NCBI GenBank assembly: GCA_031963415.1
Contig: JASSUI010000002.1
Coordinates: forward strand, 1 to 64,000
Origin: JASSUD01 sp031963415
GTDB taxonomy: Bacteria > Pseudomonadota > Gammaproteobacteria > Burkholderiales > Burkholderiaceae
Direction: 5' to 3'
Length of the DNA: 64,000 nt
In this document: one piece after another, positions 55,489 to 64,000 of the stretch
Position numbering within the stretch: the stretch's first letter is position 1
Layout: every line of letters begins with the position of its first letter
Translations under genes and position numbers: made by a program
Notes under the pieces: model-generated
The model's input: the letters and a program-made list of their open reading frames with translations, nothing else
Told to the model about the DNA's origin: nothing
Database searches by the model: none

Positions 55489-56296
55489 GGTTCTGTCGCA
55501 ATAAATGCTGAAGTAGAATATATTGTTGCTAAGAATCCAGAGGTTGATATCGTGAATCTCGAGATTGCCAAGGTACTCAAACTCCTGCACTATCCGCTAG
55601 AAGTAATGCTGACCTGCGTACGTTGGTATGTAGCCTATCCGCTGAGCCTGCGTCATCTCGAAGAAATAATGGCCGAACGCGGTATCAGCGTTGACCATTC
55701 CACGGTGCATCGCTGGGCAATTAAGCTGCTGCCTGCATTGCAAAAAGTTTTTCGCCGATACAAACGTCAGGTAGGCAAGAGCGGGCTCATGGACGAGACT
55801 TACATCAAGGTTTGCGGCCAATGGAAGTATCTGTATCGTGCCGTCGACAAGCATGGCAACACCATTGATTTCCTGCTGCGTGCCCAACGTAATACCGCTG
55901 CGGCACGGCGCTTTTTCGAAAAGGCCATCGATCAAAACGGTCTCCCTGAGAAAGTGACTATTGACGGGAACACTTCTAATTTAGCCGCCCTGTCCGACAT
56001 CAATATCGAGCGGGAGGTGTCCATTACCATCCGAAAAACGAAGTATCTCAATAACATTGTCGAGCAAGATCATCGGGCCATCAAACGCATTGCCAATCCA
56101 ATGCTCGGCTTCAAGAACTTTCGCTGTGCGGCCATTCTCTTGGGTGGCATCGAACTTGTACATATGATCGCCAAGGAGCAACTGCGCTGCAACGAAGGTT
56201 CATCCATGTCCGCTGTTCAGCAATTCTATTCTATGGCCGCATAACTTATTTCCAAACAGAGCCTTTGCGAGATGTACTTCTTACTGCGACAGAACC
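55489..56296 (+). mobile_element. IS6-family (IS26-like) element
   Basis: 808 bp with inverted ends GGTTCTGTCGCA and TGCGACAGAACC. The flanks AGATTAAG and AATAATGT are not a duplication, which is common for IS6 elements after cointegrate resolution or deletion. One transposase gene inside. Confidence 0.92.
55552..56244 (+). CDS. IS6-family transposase
   Basis: 230 residues from GTG 55552, close to the IS26 length. The frame is open further upstream into the HEAT fragment. TCVRWYVAYPLSLRHLEEIM then AERGISVDHSTVHRWAI (HTH), GLMDETYIKVCGQWKYLYRA (first Asp), VTIDGNTSNLAALSDINIER (second Asp) and LNNIVEQDHRAIKRIANPML (Glu region). Intact. Confidence 0.94.
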   Translation: MNLEIAKVLKLLHYPLEVMLTCVRWYVAYPLSLRHLEEIMAERGISVDHSTVHRWAIKLLPALQKVFRRYKRQVGKSGLMDETYIKVCGQWKYLYRAVDKHGNTIDFLLRAQRNTAAARRFFEKAIDQNGLPEKVTIDGNTSNLAALSDINIEREVSITIRKTKYLNNIVEQDHRAIKRIANPMLGFKNFRCAAILLGGIELVHMIAKEQLRCNEGSSMSAVQQFYSMAA

Positions 56297-56382
56297 AATA
56301 ATGTAGCCAGCTTAAGAGGGCGGCCGGCAAACGCTTTGTTTTCTGGTTCTGATCGTAATTCTCGTTATTTGCACCTTACTGC

Positions 56383-56410
56383 ATAATTTGCTACATTTGT
56401 AGTAAATTAT
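56383..56410. promoter_or_regulatory. Antitoxin operator, 13-bp arms
   Basis: ATAATTTGCTACA, two bases, then TGTAGTAAATTAT (12 of 13 positions pair), directly before GGAGG and the antitoxin start at 56422. Expected site of autorepression. Confidence 0.7.
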
Positions 56411-56421
56411 GGAGGTAGTCT

Positions 56422-56649
56422 ATGAGCATGCCGGTTCGCATTGAGGATACGTTGTACCAGCAGGCAAAAGTTGATGCTACAGTCGAGCATCGAACAATTG
56501 CGGGTCAGATTGAATTTTGGGCGAAAGTTGGCCGCGCCGCGCTAGATAACCCCGATCTGCCAGCAGGGTTTATCGCGGAATCGCTGATGTCGATGGCAGA
56601 GCCGCGCGAACAGGCTATTCCATTTGTCCCAAGGGTAAATCACGCGTGA
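56422..56649 (+). CDS. ParD-like antitoxin
   Basis: 75 residues. MSMPVRIEDTLYQQAKVDAT followed by HRTIAGQIEFWAKVGRAALD is the RHH-type ParD-like pattern. The Pro/Glu-rich tail (AEPREQAIPFVPRVNHA) is the toxin-binding part. GGAGG ribosome site. It overlaps the toxin by 4 bases. Confidence 0.82.
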   Translation: MSMPVRIEDTLYQQAKVDATVEHRTIAGQIEFWAKVGRAALDNPDLPAGFIAESLMSMAEPREQAIPFVPRVNHA

Positions 56650-56924
56650 CTTATCAGATCAAGCAGACTCGTAGATTCGCGCGACAGTACAAAAAGCTCC
56701 ATGACAACGTGGTTCGGGACGTTAATGATGCCATTGGCGTCATTGCCACCAATCCTGCTGTTGGAGAACGCAAAAAAGGGGACCTTGCCAGCCTTTGGGT
56801 TTACAAATTCCGAAGTCAAGGACAGTTGTTCCTGCTCGGCTACACTGTAGACGATGGCTTTCGACTGATCTATCTTGAAGCAGTTGGGCCCCACGAGAAT
56901 TTCTATCGTGATATGAAGCGTTGA
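56646..56924 (+). CDS. RelE/ParE-family toxin
   Basis: 92 residues from GTG 56646. MTYQIKQTRRFARQYKKLHD, DVNDAIGVIATNPAVGERKK, DLASLWVYKFRSQGQLFLLG and LIYLEAVGPHENFYRDMKR give the full RelE/ParE fold. Target (ribosome-bound mRNA or gyrase) cannot be told from sequence. Intact. Confidence 0.87.
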   Translation: MTYQIKQTRRFARQYKKLHDNVVRDVNDAIGVIATNPAVGERKKGDLASLWVYKFRSQGQLFLLGYTVDDGFRLIYLEAVGPHENFYRDMKR

Positions 56925-57046
56925 GCTAGCTTAATTTTGAACGGTTCTTTATATCGAAGAGAACGCTAAGTTAGCGGGATGCGGTACAACGCTAGTTAAA
57001 GAGGTATGGGCCACATACCGCAGACAAATTGAAAAGAGAGAACCCC

Positions 57047-57439
57047 ATGACATCGAACTCAGTCCAAAAACTAGTTGATGAACTAGAAACGCAGGCAGTA
57101 TTTGCCAAGCTAGCGCAAGAGCAAGCAGAACTTAATAAAAAGTTATCAGACACTAAAGCGGCTGGAACAGAAGCCCTAAAAAGATTACTACCCATTGTTC
57201 AAGGTAACAGCGGCCAATGTCGATACGTCGCAAGCTTTCTTTTAAGTTTATATAACAGCTACGAATTTTCATTTGCTTTAAGCGATTTACGCCGCCTAGA
57301 TGCAAATATCATAGAAGACTGTTTAACGGTTCTCAGAATGAATTGTTATCCAGGAAAAGAAATATATGAATATGTCGAGAACGGTCAGCAAATTTTTGAA
57401 GATTTAGCAAAAATGTGGAATACCAAAGATCACACGTAG
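57047..57439 (+). CDS. Small plasmid-type hypothetical protein
   Basis: 130 residues from ATG 57047, chosen over an upstream TTG because AGAGAG precedes it. A helical N-terminus (VQKLVDELETQAVFAKLAQE) leads to GTEALKRLLPIVQGNSGQCR and YVASFLLSLYNSYEFSFALS, then LRRLDANIIEDCLTVLRMN. From memory this resembles a small uncharacterised family (DUF7673-like) common on proteobacterial plasmids. Function unknown, cytosolic. Confidence 0.65.
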   Translation: MTSNSVQKLVDELETQAVFAKLAQEQAELNKKLSDTKAAGTEALKRLLPIVQGNSGQCRYVASFLLSLYNSYEFSFALSDLRRLDANIIEDCLTVLRMNCYPGKEIYEYVENGQQIFEDLAKMWNTKDHT

Positions 57440-57760
57440 CTAACAAATAGATGCTGTCCGCAAAAGCCGTAAGACGCCTTATTGGCGAGTCTGAGAATAA
57501 TGCATAACTTTCTGTCCTTATAGAATCACTTATCCCCTTATTTCATCAGCATCTCAGCTTAAACAAAGTGCATAGAAGATTAAAAATTTTTCATACGCAC
57601 CGCGGGCGGGACTACGTTTTGATAGGTTACACACTACTCTTATCCCGCTCCAAAAATAAGGCATTCTTCTTAGAGACTTTTCCCAAGAGATCAGGGCAAT
57701 ATTAGGAGTATTCCTAAATCCTGTTGGTCTGACTTCTTATAGAAGAGAGGGGAAAAATAA
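57440..57760. other. Intergenic, leader of the coiled-coil gene
   Basis: 321 bases with no gene. Just before ATG 57761 is AGAAGAGAGGGGAAAAATAA, closely matching the leader of the paralogue at 3852 (minus strand), so the shared regulatory leader was duplicated with the gene. No promoter boxes could be fixed. Confidence 0.4.
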
Positions 57761-59197
57761 ATGCCTTTATCTGGAATGACTGCGACGGCGCCACAAACCG
57801 GCGTATTCCTCTCTGCTTATCAAGAAAAAGCACCGCTACAGAAAAGCAGTGTGCCTATAACAAAAAGCTATATTACAAAAGAAAATCTCCAACATGCAGT
57901 ATCAGAAGCATTAAAAGAAGTATTTTCTGATTCAGACTCAGAAAAAACGGCTTATATTTATTATGAAAGTGACGTAATTCCTGAGACATATCCTAGTGCG
58001 CCCAATGGTGAAAGCCTAACCGATTCAACAGAGGACGCAAACGTTAAGGCTAATGTAGTCGGCTTCTTTGATAGCTTTACAGGGAAAGCTAAAGAACAGT
58101 TTAAATCAACTTTTCCTAATGGCTATGAATTTTTAGAAAAAGTTTTTAATAAAAAAACACATACAGAGAAAGAGGCATTTGCTATATTTGATGGCCTTCT
58201 TTCATGTTTAAAAAGCCGTGAATATGAGAAGCTGCCGGATTTCGCAAAGCTTTGCGCAGAAACGCCGGATTTGGTAAGCAATTTAGAGAAGATGGAAACC
58301 GACCTTGAAAAGATCAAGGAAGATTTCCATGACAAACTAATTTACCGAAAACTAGAAGATGGCGCATCAAGAGAAGAAACTGACATCTGGTTAGAGAAAC
58401 GCAGTAACGTAGAAAATGGATTAGCTTCACTAGAGCCAGGAATAAAGAGTCTTGAAGCAGTTATTAATTCTCTTAAAGAAGGCTTACCCTCTGAAAAGAA
58501 ATCTTTTAGTATTAGGATGTTTACAGGCCTTTTATCTGGCATTAGATATATTATTGGTTTTTTAGGGGGGGTTGGCGCTCCTCTATTTTTCAGCTCTCAT
58601 CTTAGTAATCTCGGCTTTGAAACAAAGCAATATTTTCTAAAGCAGAAAATCAGAGAGTGGGAAAATTTTAAAAAGCCATTAGATAAATTAAGTAAAAAGA
58701 ATCCTCTATTGGAGAAAGAAGTGATTAATGGAGTCCTGTTACAGCAGCATCGCGCCCAGACGCAGCAGATGGCCGCAGCAGATAAGCAGGCCGATGCGAT
58801 TAAAGCGCTGACTATAACGCAAACTAATGCGCAGCTAGCTCTTAATCAGCAAGCCCTGGATATTCAACAAGCCAAAGATGACGCCGCGGCTGCACGAAAA
58901 GCAGCTGAAGACTCTAATAAAGAAATTAAACGATTTATTTCTTCAGCCACGCCTTTTGTTGACCAATTTAAAGAACGTAGAGATTCAACTCACTCGACCG
59001 ACTCTGGTTATCTCTCTTCTAGTCCAGAAGATGCGCCGATAAGTCGTAAAGAAGTTGATGCGATGTTAAAGCGGCAGGCGGAACAGCATGCTCTAGAGAA
59101 GGCAGAAATTAAAAGCGAATTGCAAGAAACTAAAGAACTCCTAAAAGGTTTATACACCCTTATACAGAGTGGAAATGGCAAACTAAATTTAGTGTAA
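57761..59197 (+). CDS. Coiled-coil/membrane protein, intact paralogue
   Basis: 478 residues. The N-terminal domain is shared with the gene at 2525-3852 (ENLQHAVSEALKEV, ETYPSAPNGESLTDSTE, VVGFF). A helical middle (EKMETDLEKIKEDFHDKLIY) is followed by a hydrophobic segment about 255-285 (SGIRYIIGFLGGVGAPLFF) and a long Gln/Ala/Glu-rich coiled coil. A Ser-rich break (RRDSTHSTDSGYLSSSPEDA) and a final coil end the protein. No N-terminal signal peptide. The layout resembles membrane-inserting secreted effectors of intracellular bacteria, but I do not recognise the family. Confidence 0.75.
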   Translation: MPLSGMTATAPQTGVFLSAYQEKAPLQKSSVPITKSYITKENLQHAVSEALKEVFSDSDSEKTAYIYYESDVIPETYPSAPNGESLTDSTEDANVKANVVGFFDSFTGKAKEQFKSTFPNGYEFLEKVFNKKTHTEKEAFAIFDGLLSCLKSREYEKLPDFAKLCAETPDLVSNLEKMETDLEKIKEDFHDKLIYRKLEDGASREETDIWLEKRSNVENGLASLEPGIKSLEAVINSLKEGLPSEKKSFSIRMFTGLLSGIRYIIGFLGGVGAPLFFSSHLSNLGFETKQYFLKQKIREWENFKKPLDKLSKKNPLLEKEVINGVLLQQHRAQTQQMAAADKQADAIKALTITQTNAQLALNQQALDIQQAKDDAAAARKAAEDSNKEIKRFISSATPFVDQFKERRDSTHSTDSGYLSSSPEDAPISRKEVDAMLKRQAEQHALEKAEIKSELQETKELLKGLYTLIQSGNGKLNLV

Positions 59198-59207
59198 AAA
59201 ATTTATC

Positions 59208-59245
59208 AAAAGGCCCTAGGCAATAAACCTAGGGCCTTCTTTATT
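59208..59245 (+). terminator. Intrinsic terminator of the coiled-coil gene
   Basis: AAGGCCCTAGG, a 7-base loop, then CCTAGGGCCTT (11-bp perfect stem, 59210-59238) followed by CTTTATT, 12 bases after the stop codon. Confidence 0.85.
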
Positions 59246-59536
59246 AGCTAAATTATCTCCAAACCTTAGCGAGGCAGATAAGCCTCTGTCCTCGTTTCAA
59301 ACGAAACAAGGATAAAGCAGTACGTACAAGGGCTCATCTCTTGGTGGGCCACATCGCTTAAGAAGGGTAAGACAGATGCCTGCGCTCGCTGGAGTGAGCG
59401 TAAGCCGAAACGGTGCAGGAGATTAGCAGTGCCATTTGAACTAAAAATCTGCCCTGAGCTAAGAACAACTCAGCTTTTTAAAGCTTCATAACACAAAAGG
59501 CCCAATTGATGTGCGCCCCGGAAGTTGGACGGTGGA

Positions 59537-60349
59537 TTAAGCGGCCTTTAAGGACTGATTTCTGTACTCTACAGGACTCAGTCCTTTTAATTTCATCTTG
59601 ATTCGTTCATGGTTGTAATAGTGAATATATTCTTTCACTTGTCTTTCCAAATCATCAATTGAAGCGAACTGCTCACCATGAAAGCACTCTGACTTCAATA
59701 GACCAAAAAAGCTTTCCATTGCCGCATTATCCAAGCAATTTCCTTTGCGGGACATGCTTTGAATTAATCCATGTTTTTCAAGCTGCTGCTGATAGTAGCT
59801 CATTTGATATTGCCACCCCTGATCTGAATGAATGATGGGCTTCTCATTTGTTTTGAGGTTTTTCAGTGCATCTTTGAGCATATCTTTGACTAGACCGAAC
59901 ATTGGCTTACGCTGTGTTTGGAATGCAATAATCTCTCCATTAAACAAATCCATAACGGGTGATAGATAAAGTTTTTCACCGCGCACATTAAACTCCGTGA
60001 CGTCAGTTACCCATTTCTGATTAGGCCGATCTGCCTCGAATTGGCGTTGCAGGACATTATTGGCAACTTTGCCGATCTCGCCCTTATACGAGCGATATTT
60101 GACGGTTCTCATGCGTGATTTAAGTCCTAATATCTGCATAAGACGCCGAACACATTTATGGTTCACGGTTATCCCTGAACACTGTAGAGCAAGTGTAATT
60201 CTCCGATAGCCATACCGACCTTTATGCTCGTGGTAAATGGCCTGGATCTGTTGTTTTAGTCCACTGTATTTATCACCAGCTTTAGCAAGCTTCTCATGAT
60301 AAAAGTAGGTGCTACGAGCCATTTGTGATGCACGTAATAAAAGCTTCAA
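59537..60349 (-). CDS. IS3 transposase OrfB (DDE integrase core)
   Basis: 270 residues from a TTG at 60349, but open upstream in the -1 frame to the OrfA slip site, so the product is really OrfAB. HTH_21 region (HEKLAKAGDKYSGLKQQIQA, GRYGYRRITLALQCSGITVN), then WVTDVTEFNVRGEKLYLSPV (Asp), PIIHSDQGWQYQMSYYQQQL (Asp) and GNCLDNAAMESFFGLLKSEC (Glu). Intact. Confidence 0.94.
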   Translation of the reverse strand: MKLLLRASQMARSTYFYHEKLAKAGDKYSGLKQQIQAIYHEHKGRYGYRRITLALQCSGITVNHKCVRRLMQILGLKSRMRTVKYRSYKGEIGKVANNVLQRQFEADRPNQKWVTDVTEFNVRGEKLYLSPVMDLFNGEIIAFQTQRKPMFGLVKDMLKDALKNLKTNEKPIIHSDQGWQYQMSYYQQQLEKHGLIQSMSRKGNCLDNAAMESFFGLLKSECFHGEQFASIDDLERQVKEYIHYYNHERIKMKLKGLSPVEYRNQSLKAA

Positions 60350-60375
60350 AGGGTAATGTTGCCTTAATTCAGATA

Positions 60376-60918
60376 TCAGTCTTGCCGTCGCTGCTGCTCG
60401 GCTTGTTCCTGCTCTCTTTGTTTCTGAATCAAGGCTCTCCGCTTTTTTAGGAAGGCCACCTCAGCGCGTAAATACTCTAATTCCTCAAGCAGTTCATCTC
60501 GGGTTTTACTACGGTCTGATTCCGATAACTGTGTTTTGGGTATCTTAGGCTTAGGCATACTCTTGGGGCGTCCACGAGGTCTAGGTTTTAAACCATCTAT
60601 ACCGTGTTTACGATATTGATTCAACCATGTGCAAACCATACCCGCTTCACGTAACTTAAAGCGGTATAAAGCCTCTGTGATAGATAGCCCCTGTTCAATT
60701 ATGGATAAAACAACTTCTTTCTTAAATTCAAATGTATATGTCTGTTTGGGTTTAGGTTTCAAACCTTCTTCACCAAAAATAGCGTCAATATCCATCCATT
60801 TGCCCACAACACTTCCATGCAGGCTAAATTGAGCAGCTGTACGCTTTCGTCCACAGTGATGATCTAAGCCGTATTGAATGACTTTAAGTTTAAACTCTTG
60901 CGAATATTTAGCCATCAA
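60376..60918 (-). CDS. IS3 OrfA (HTH) with A AAA AAG frameshift site
   Basis: 180 residues with two HTH units (SQEFKLKVIQYGLDHHCGRK; FEFKKEVVLSIIEQGLSITE) and a leucine-zipper-like end (SKTRDELLEELEYLRAEVAF). The slippery heptamer A AAA AAG (complement at 60442-60448) lies in frame in FLKKRRA. The -1 frame is then open into OrfB, giving the OrfAB transposase by programmed frameshifting as in IS150. Confidence 0.9.
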   Translation of the reverse strand: MMAKYSQEFKLKVIQYGLDHHCGRKRTAAQFSLHGSVVGKWMDIDAIFGEEGLKPKPKQTYTFEFKKEVVLSIIEQGLSITEALYRFKLREAGMVCTWLNQYRKHGIDGLKPRPRGRPKSMPKPKIPKTQLSESDRSKTRDELLEELEYLRAEVAFLKKRRALIQKQREQEQAEQQRRQD

Positions 60919-61088
60919 AAAAACCCCTTCAAATTAGACTGAACGTCTAACTTTCGGGGCGCACATCAAATGGACCTTTTGTGTTTCAAACAGTAGGGTC
61001 AACGAAAAATTACTGATGAAACATCCAGCAAACTAACTAAAGCATTTAAAATGCTGACGACGCCCCCCGTTGAATAAATAAGCGTTTT

Positions 61089-64000
61089 TTATGAAAAAAG
61101 GTTATAGCGCTTAAATAAATTGTAAGAACCTCCTTCCTTTAATTTAGGCTTAGGCACATTTATTCCACCACGCTGTTTGAGTAAACGCGCATTTCTCTCG
61201 CCTTTCTCTCCGATTAACCCTTGCACTTTCTCGCAATTCACGTCATCGAGTACGAGTGATGACACACCAATACTCCAGACAAGGCGGGCTTCTTCCCCTT
61301 TTTGTATTTTAGGGAGGTGCCATAAATTTATAGCATTAGTATCCTCATATGTCACCAGCGCATACCCTTCGCCATATGCCGGTTGTTGCCAGACCACTGA
61401 TCCAATCTTATGCCCCCCTCCTTTAATCACCATCAAGCGAGCACCGCTGTGGACATCCCACACTTGCACAGTTTGATCATGACTTGCTGAGGCAATAAAT
61501 TTTTCATCAGGGGAGAAGCGTACATCATTAATTGGCAAACCATGCCCCTTTAATATCCTTGGCTCCGTTATTGTGCTTATGTCCCATATACGTATTTTTC
61601 CATCACTTCCTCCTGAGACAACACGCCTACCATCGCTAGAAAAATCCACACCAAAAATCTCATAGTCTTCATCTTGCCTGGCTGAGATTGATATGGGCAT
61701 ACCTTTCTCCAGATCCCATATATATAGTTTCCTATTTTTGCCTACCGAGACAATACGTTTTCCATTTGCAGAAAATTTTGCACGATAGATATCATTGCCT
61801 TTTTCTTGTTTTGGTGAAATCCATATAAGCTTTTCTTTCACTCGATCCCATACACGTATCCTGCCATCTTCGCTTCCAGAAATAATGTGTCTGCTATCAG
61901 CGGAGAATTCTACGTCCCATATTGATACAGAGTTATGTTCATCATTTCTCCATTGCCACAGACGCTCACCGGTTAAGGTATTCCAGAGCATCAGCGTACC
62001 ACCTGTATCTGCTGAAACCATGTGCTCCCCATCAGGAGAAAGACACATGCTAAGTACCAATGTATCGGGCAATAACTCATGTTTTGCAGTACGTTGAAGC
62101 TGTGCTGTCTTCGCATCCCAGATACATAACTTGCCATCCTCGTCAGCTGACACGACAATAGACGATCTAAAGGCGGCCCCTACAGTAAAAGGAACATAGC
62201 TATGCTTTTCAATAAGCCTTTGTGAAGGCCGACTTGTATCAACCTCCCAAAGTCTCACTTTATGGTCGGCTATCGAGGCAGCAAGCTGAGCATCCTGAGA
62301 CAGAGCGGTAAAATTCATGTCAGCATAGTTTCTGAGTATGCTATCTAATAGATAACCGTTATGCGCATCCCATACCTTGGCTATCCCTAATTTATCGATA
62401 GAAACAATCAGATCATCATTGTCAATAAAGCTTATCCCATGAATAGGGTAAGTATGATCTTTCAAGATATGAATAGGCTTATCTTCATTAGTACTCAGTA
62501 TCCACACTGTACCGTCGTAGTCCCCTGAAACAATGCGTTCTCCATCAGCAGAGATATCTAAACATTCCACTCCGTTGTTCGCGCCTTTCTTGGTAGAAAG
62601 TAGCTTGCCAGAATAAGCCTCCCAGATACACACAGTATTATCAAAACTTCCAGAAACAATATATTTTCCATCCGCCGAGAATTTTGCGCTGGTAGTATCG
62701 TCGGTATGGTTAACGAGTGTATGTATAAGCCTGTTCTCAGCAATATCCCAAACGCGCACGGTACAATCTTCACTACCAGAAACAATATATTTCTCATCCG
62801 GGGAAAAATTGATGCTGATAACTCTACCCTGATGTCCCTCGAACGTATCAGTTAATATCCCTTTTTCCAGATCCCATATACATACTTTTTTATCGCTTCC
62901 CCCCGAAATAAGACGCTTTTTATCGTAAGAGAAAGCAAAGGCTAAACTTCTCTCTACTTTGTCTTTCAACGTCAGAATCTTTCGTCCAGTCGCAACCTGA
63001 TAGATATCAATTGGCCCTTCTAATAATCCTGCCGCTAACAGAGTACTATCGTGAGAGTATTTTACTGCGCGCACTGCTTTCTCTTCTCCGATATTAGGCA
63101 TTTCTCCAAAGTTGATATCAAGTAAATTAGCCTGGCTTAGATCGGCATTACGCAGCCAAACTTGACGGGCTATTACTCCCTCCAGATCCGCCTCTTTTAA
63201 AATGGCATGATCAAATTTTCCAGAACTAATATCTGCGCCAGGAATCTTTATCTTCGCTAAGTCTTCGCCATTAAAATCTTTTCCGCTTTGTACAAGTATT
63301 GTCATCGTATTAGCGGCAGCTTGCTTTAATTCATTCGTTGCATCTGAGGCTTTAGACGCTTCAATCCACTCACGCAGATATTTTGCAAAATTGTCATCTC
63401 TTTGCGTATATTCAATTAAGAACGCAAGAATAGCTGGCTCGTTAGTCAAAACAAATTGACTCAGCAAAGCTTGGCCCTGCTCTATCTGCTTCTTGAGCGG
63501 CAGGCTTTTAGACTGCGACCAAATAGCCCGTGCCACAAGATATTCTTGAAGTGATTTATGGACAAAGCGGTACTGTTGGCCTTGACGTATCAATGGGGCA
63601 TTTAAAAATAATAAGCGCTTATGGGCATCGCCTTTAAGATAAGGCTCCCACTCTGCAGGCGTGACTAAACCCTCTTCATGATGAACAGCTTGGGTTGTAC
63701 GTGCTTTAGTCAATGACACGGCCATTTCTTGAATAGCGCGAAGAATTCCCGCTTCGAGATTTTTTCCTAATTTATTTAGCGCTTCCTTCTCTTCAGAGGA
63801 CAAATTAATATGCTGTAAACGCTCTTGCGCACGCTCCAACCAACATTCGATAAATTTATCGAAAAGTGTGGTTTGTTTAATATCGGTAATGCCTTCTTGC
63901 CCTTTTAAACTTGGTAACACTTCTAAAGCCATCCGCAATAAAAAGGGGCGGCGTATCACTTCTTTTAATGAGGGGAACTTGTCTAACGTTGTCAGATAGC
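61089..64000 (-). CDS. NACHT-type, pentapeptide, WD40 protein; 5' end outside window
   Basis: The frame is open to the window end, past the GTG at 63959: codons upstream read YLTTLDKFPSLKEV. Visible domains: a helical post-NACHT region (IRRPFLLRMALEVLPSLKGQ, FVHKSLQEYLVARAIWSQSK, like the FLHLTFQEFFAAKFL motif of the HEAT family); pentapeptide-like repeats (LKEADLEGVIARQVWLRNAD); 14 WD40 units (about 300-900), most ending in W-D; and the tail NARLLKQRGG. Fourteen units suggest two propellers. Unlike the paralogue at the left edge, the units are well diverged, so no recent expansion occurred. Probably a STAND ATPase with WD40 sensor; its ATPase lies off the window. Confidence 0.87.
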   Translation of the reverse strand, partial: YLTTLDKFPSLKEVIRRPFLLRMALEVLPSLKGQEGITDIKQTTLFDKFIECWLERAQERLQHINLSSEEKEALNKLGKNLEAGILRAIQEMAVSLTKARTTQAVHHEEGLVTPAEWEPYLKGDAHKRLLFLNAPLIRQGQQYRFVHKSLQEYLVARAIWSQSKSLPLKKQIEQGQALLSQFVLTNEPAILAFLIEYTQRDDNFAKYLREWIEASKASDATNELKQAAANTMTILVQSGKDFNGEDLAKIKIPGADISSGKFDHAILKEADLEGVIARQVWLRNADLSQANLLDINFGEMPNIGEEKAVRAVKYSHDSTLLAAGLLEGPIDIYQVATGRKILTLKDKVERSLAFAFSYDKKRLISGGSDKKVCIWDLEKGILTDTFEGHQGRVISINFSPDEKYIVSGSEDCTVRVWDIAENRLIHTLVNHTDDTTSAKFSADGKYIVSGSFDNTVCIWEAYSGKLLSTKKGANNGVECLDISADGERIVSGDYDGTVWILSTNEDKPIHILKDHTYPIHGISFIDNDDLIVSIDKLGIAKVWDAHNGYLLDSILRNYADMNFTALSQDAQLAASIADHKVRLWEVDTSRPSQRLIEKHSYVPFTVGAAFRSSIVVSADEDGKLCIWDAKTAQLQRTAKHELLPDTLVLSMCLSPDGEHMVSADTGGTLMLWNTLTGERLWQWRNDEHNSVSIWDVEFSADSRHIISGSEDGRIRVWDRVKEKLIWISPKQEKGNDIYRAKFSANGKRIVSVGKNRKLYIWDLEKGMPISISARQDEDYEIFGVDFSSDGRRVVSGGSDGKIRIWDISTITEPRILKGHGLPINDVRFSPDEKFIASASHDQTVQVWDVHSGARLMVIKGGGHKIGSVVWQQPAYGEGYALVTYEDTNAINLWHLPKIQKGEEARLVWSIGVSSLVLDDVNCEKVQGLIGEKGERNARLLKQRGGINVPKPKLKEGGSYNLFKRYNLFS

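Larger units (their letters stand above)
59490..60985 (-). mobile_element. IS3-family (IS150-like) element
   Basis: The ends AACACAAAAGGCCCAATTGA and AACACAAAAGGTCCATTTGA (reverse) begin inverted repeats of about 40 bp that continue into TGTGCGCCCCG. Two overlapping transposase frames are inside. It lies between the coiled-coil gene and the WD40 gene without breaking either. I could not settle the 3-bp target duplication. Confidence 0.88.

Noticed and set aside
61177..62097. Plus-strand frames over the right-end WD40 gene
   Set aside because: Shadows of the WD40 coding strand with Ser/Pro-rich nonsense content.
1..64000. tRNA, rRNA or riboswitch genes
   Set aside because: No cloverleaf, rRNA core sequence or known riboswitch motif was recognised on either strand.

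Overview
The window reads as plasmid or plasmid-derived accessory DNA from an intracellular proteobacterium. A partition/mobilisation backbone (ParA, ParB, a parS-like cluster, a possible replication protein, a ribbon-helix-helix protein, TraD, a MobF relaxase) is surrounded by eukaryote-like repeat proteins (WD40, pentapeptide, NACHT-HEAT, F-box/LRR) and by a very heavy load of insertion sequences, many broken or nested. This fits an endosymbiont with relaxed selection. From memory, the NACHT/pentapeptide/WD40 style recalls proteins of Mortierella-type fungi and their Burkholderia-related endobacteria (Mycoavidus-like). That host guess is inference only. I saw no rRNA, tRNA or CRISPR array.

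Layout. 1-4 kb: the 3' part of a pentapeptide-WD40 gene (+), then a frameshifted coiled-coil/membrane gene (-). 4-9 kb: possible rep gene, a candidate antisense small RNA, five parS-like palindromes, parB, parA, decayed small genes. 9-10.4 kb: an 81-bp inverted repeat carrying divergent copies of one small-gene start, then an AT-rich orphan gene. 10.4-17 kb: candidate oriT region, RHH protein, F-box/LRR protein, traD, traI. 17-53 kb: a cluster of four large NACHT-HEAT genes. Gene A (-, 17.2-24.7 kb) is split by nested insertion sequences. B (+, 25.0-30.6 kb) and C (+, 38.8-43.3 kb) are intact. D (-, 43.6-52.6 kb) is split by an IS256 and an IS110 element. Between B and C lies an IS66 element containing an IS4/Tn5-like and an IS21 element. 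38 kb and 53-57 kb: four toxin-antitoxin loci, one dead. 57.7-64 kb: an intact paralogue of the coiled-coil gene (+), an IS3 element, and a second pentapeptide-WD40 gene (-) running off the end.

The ends of the window mirror each other: WD40 (+)/coiled-coil (-) on the left and coiled-coil (+)/WD40 (-) on the right. An ancient inverted duplication therefore flanks the plasmid backbone and the NACHT cluster.

How the genes work together. Rep/ParAB/parS would maintain the replicon, RHH/TraD/TraI would mobilise it, and the TA pairs would stabilise it. The cargo is a family of NLR-like (STAND) proteins with a shared linker, NACHT ATPase, HEAT array and C-terminal cap but exchangeable N-terminal domains. 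It could serve in defence, self/non-self recognition or host manipulation. That modular family is the most interesting content here.
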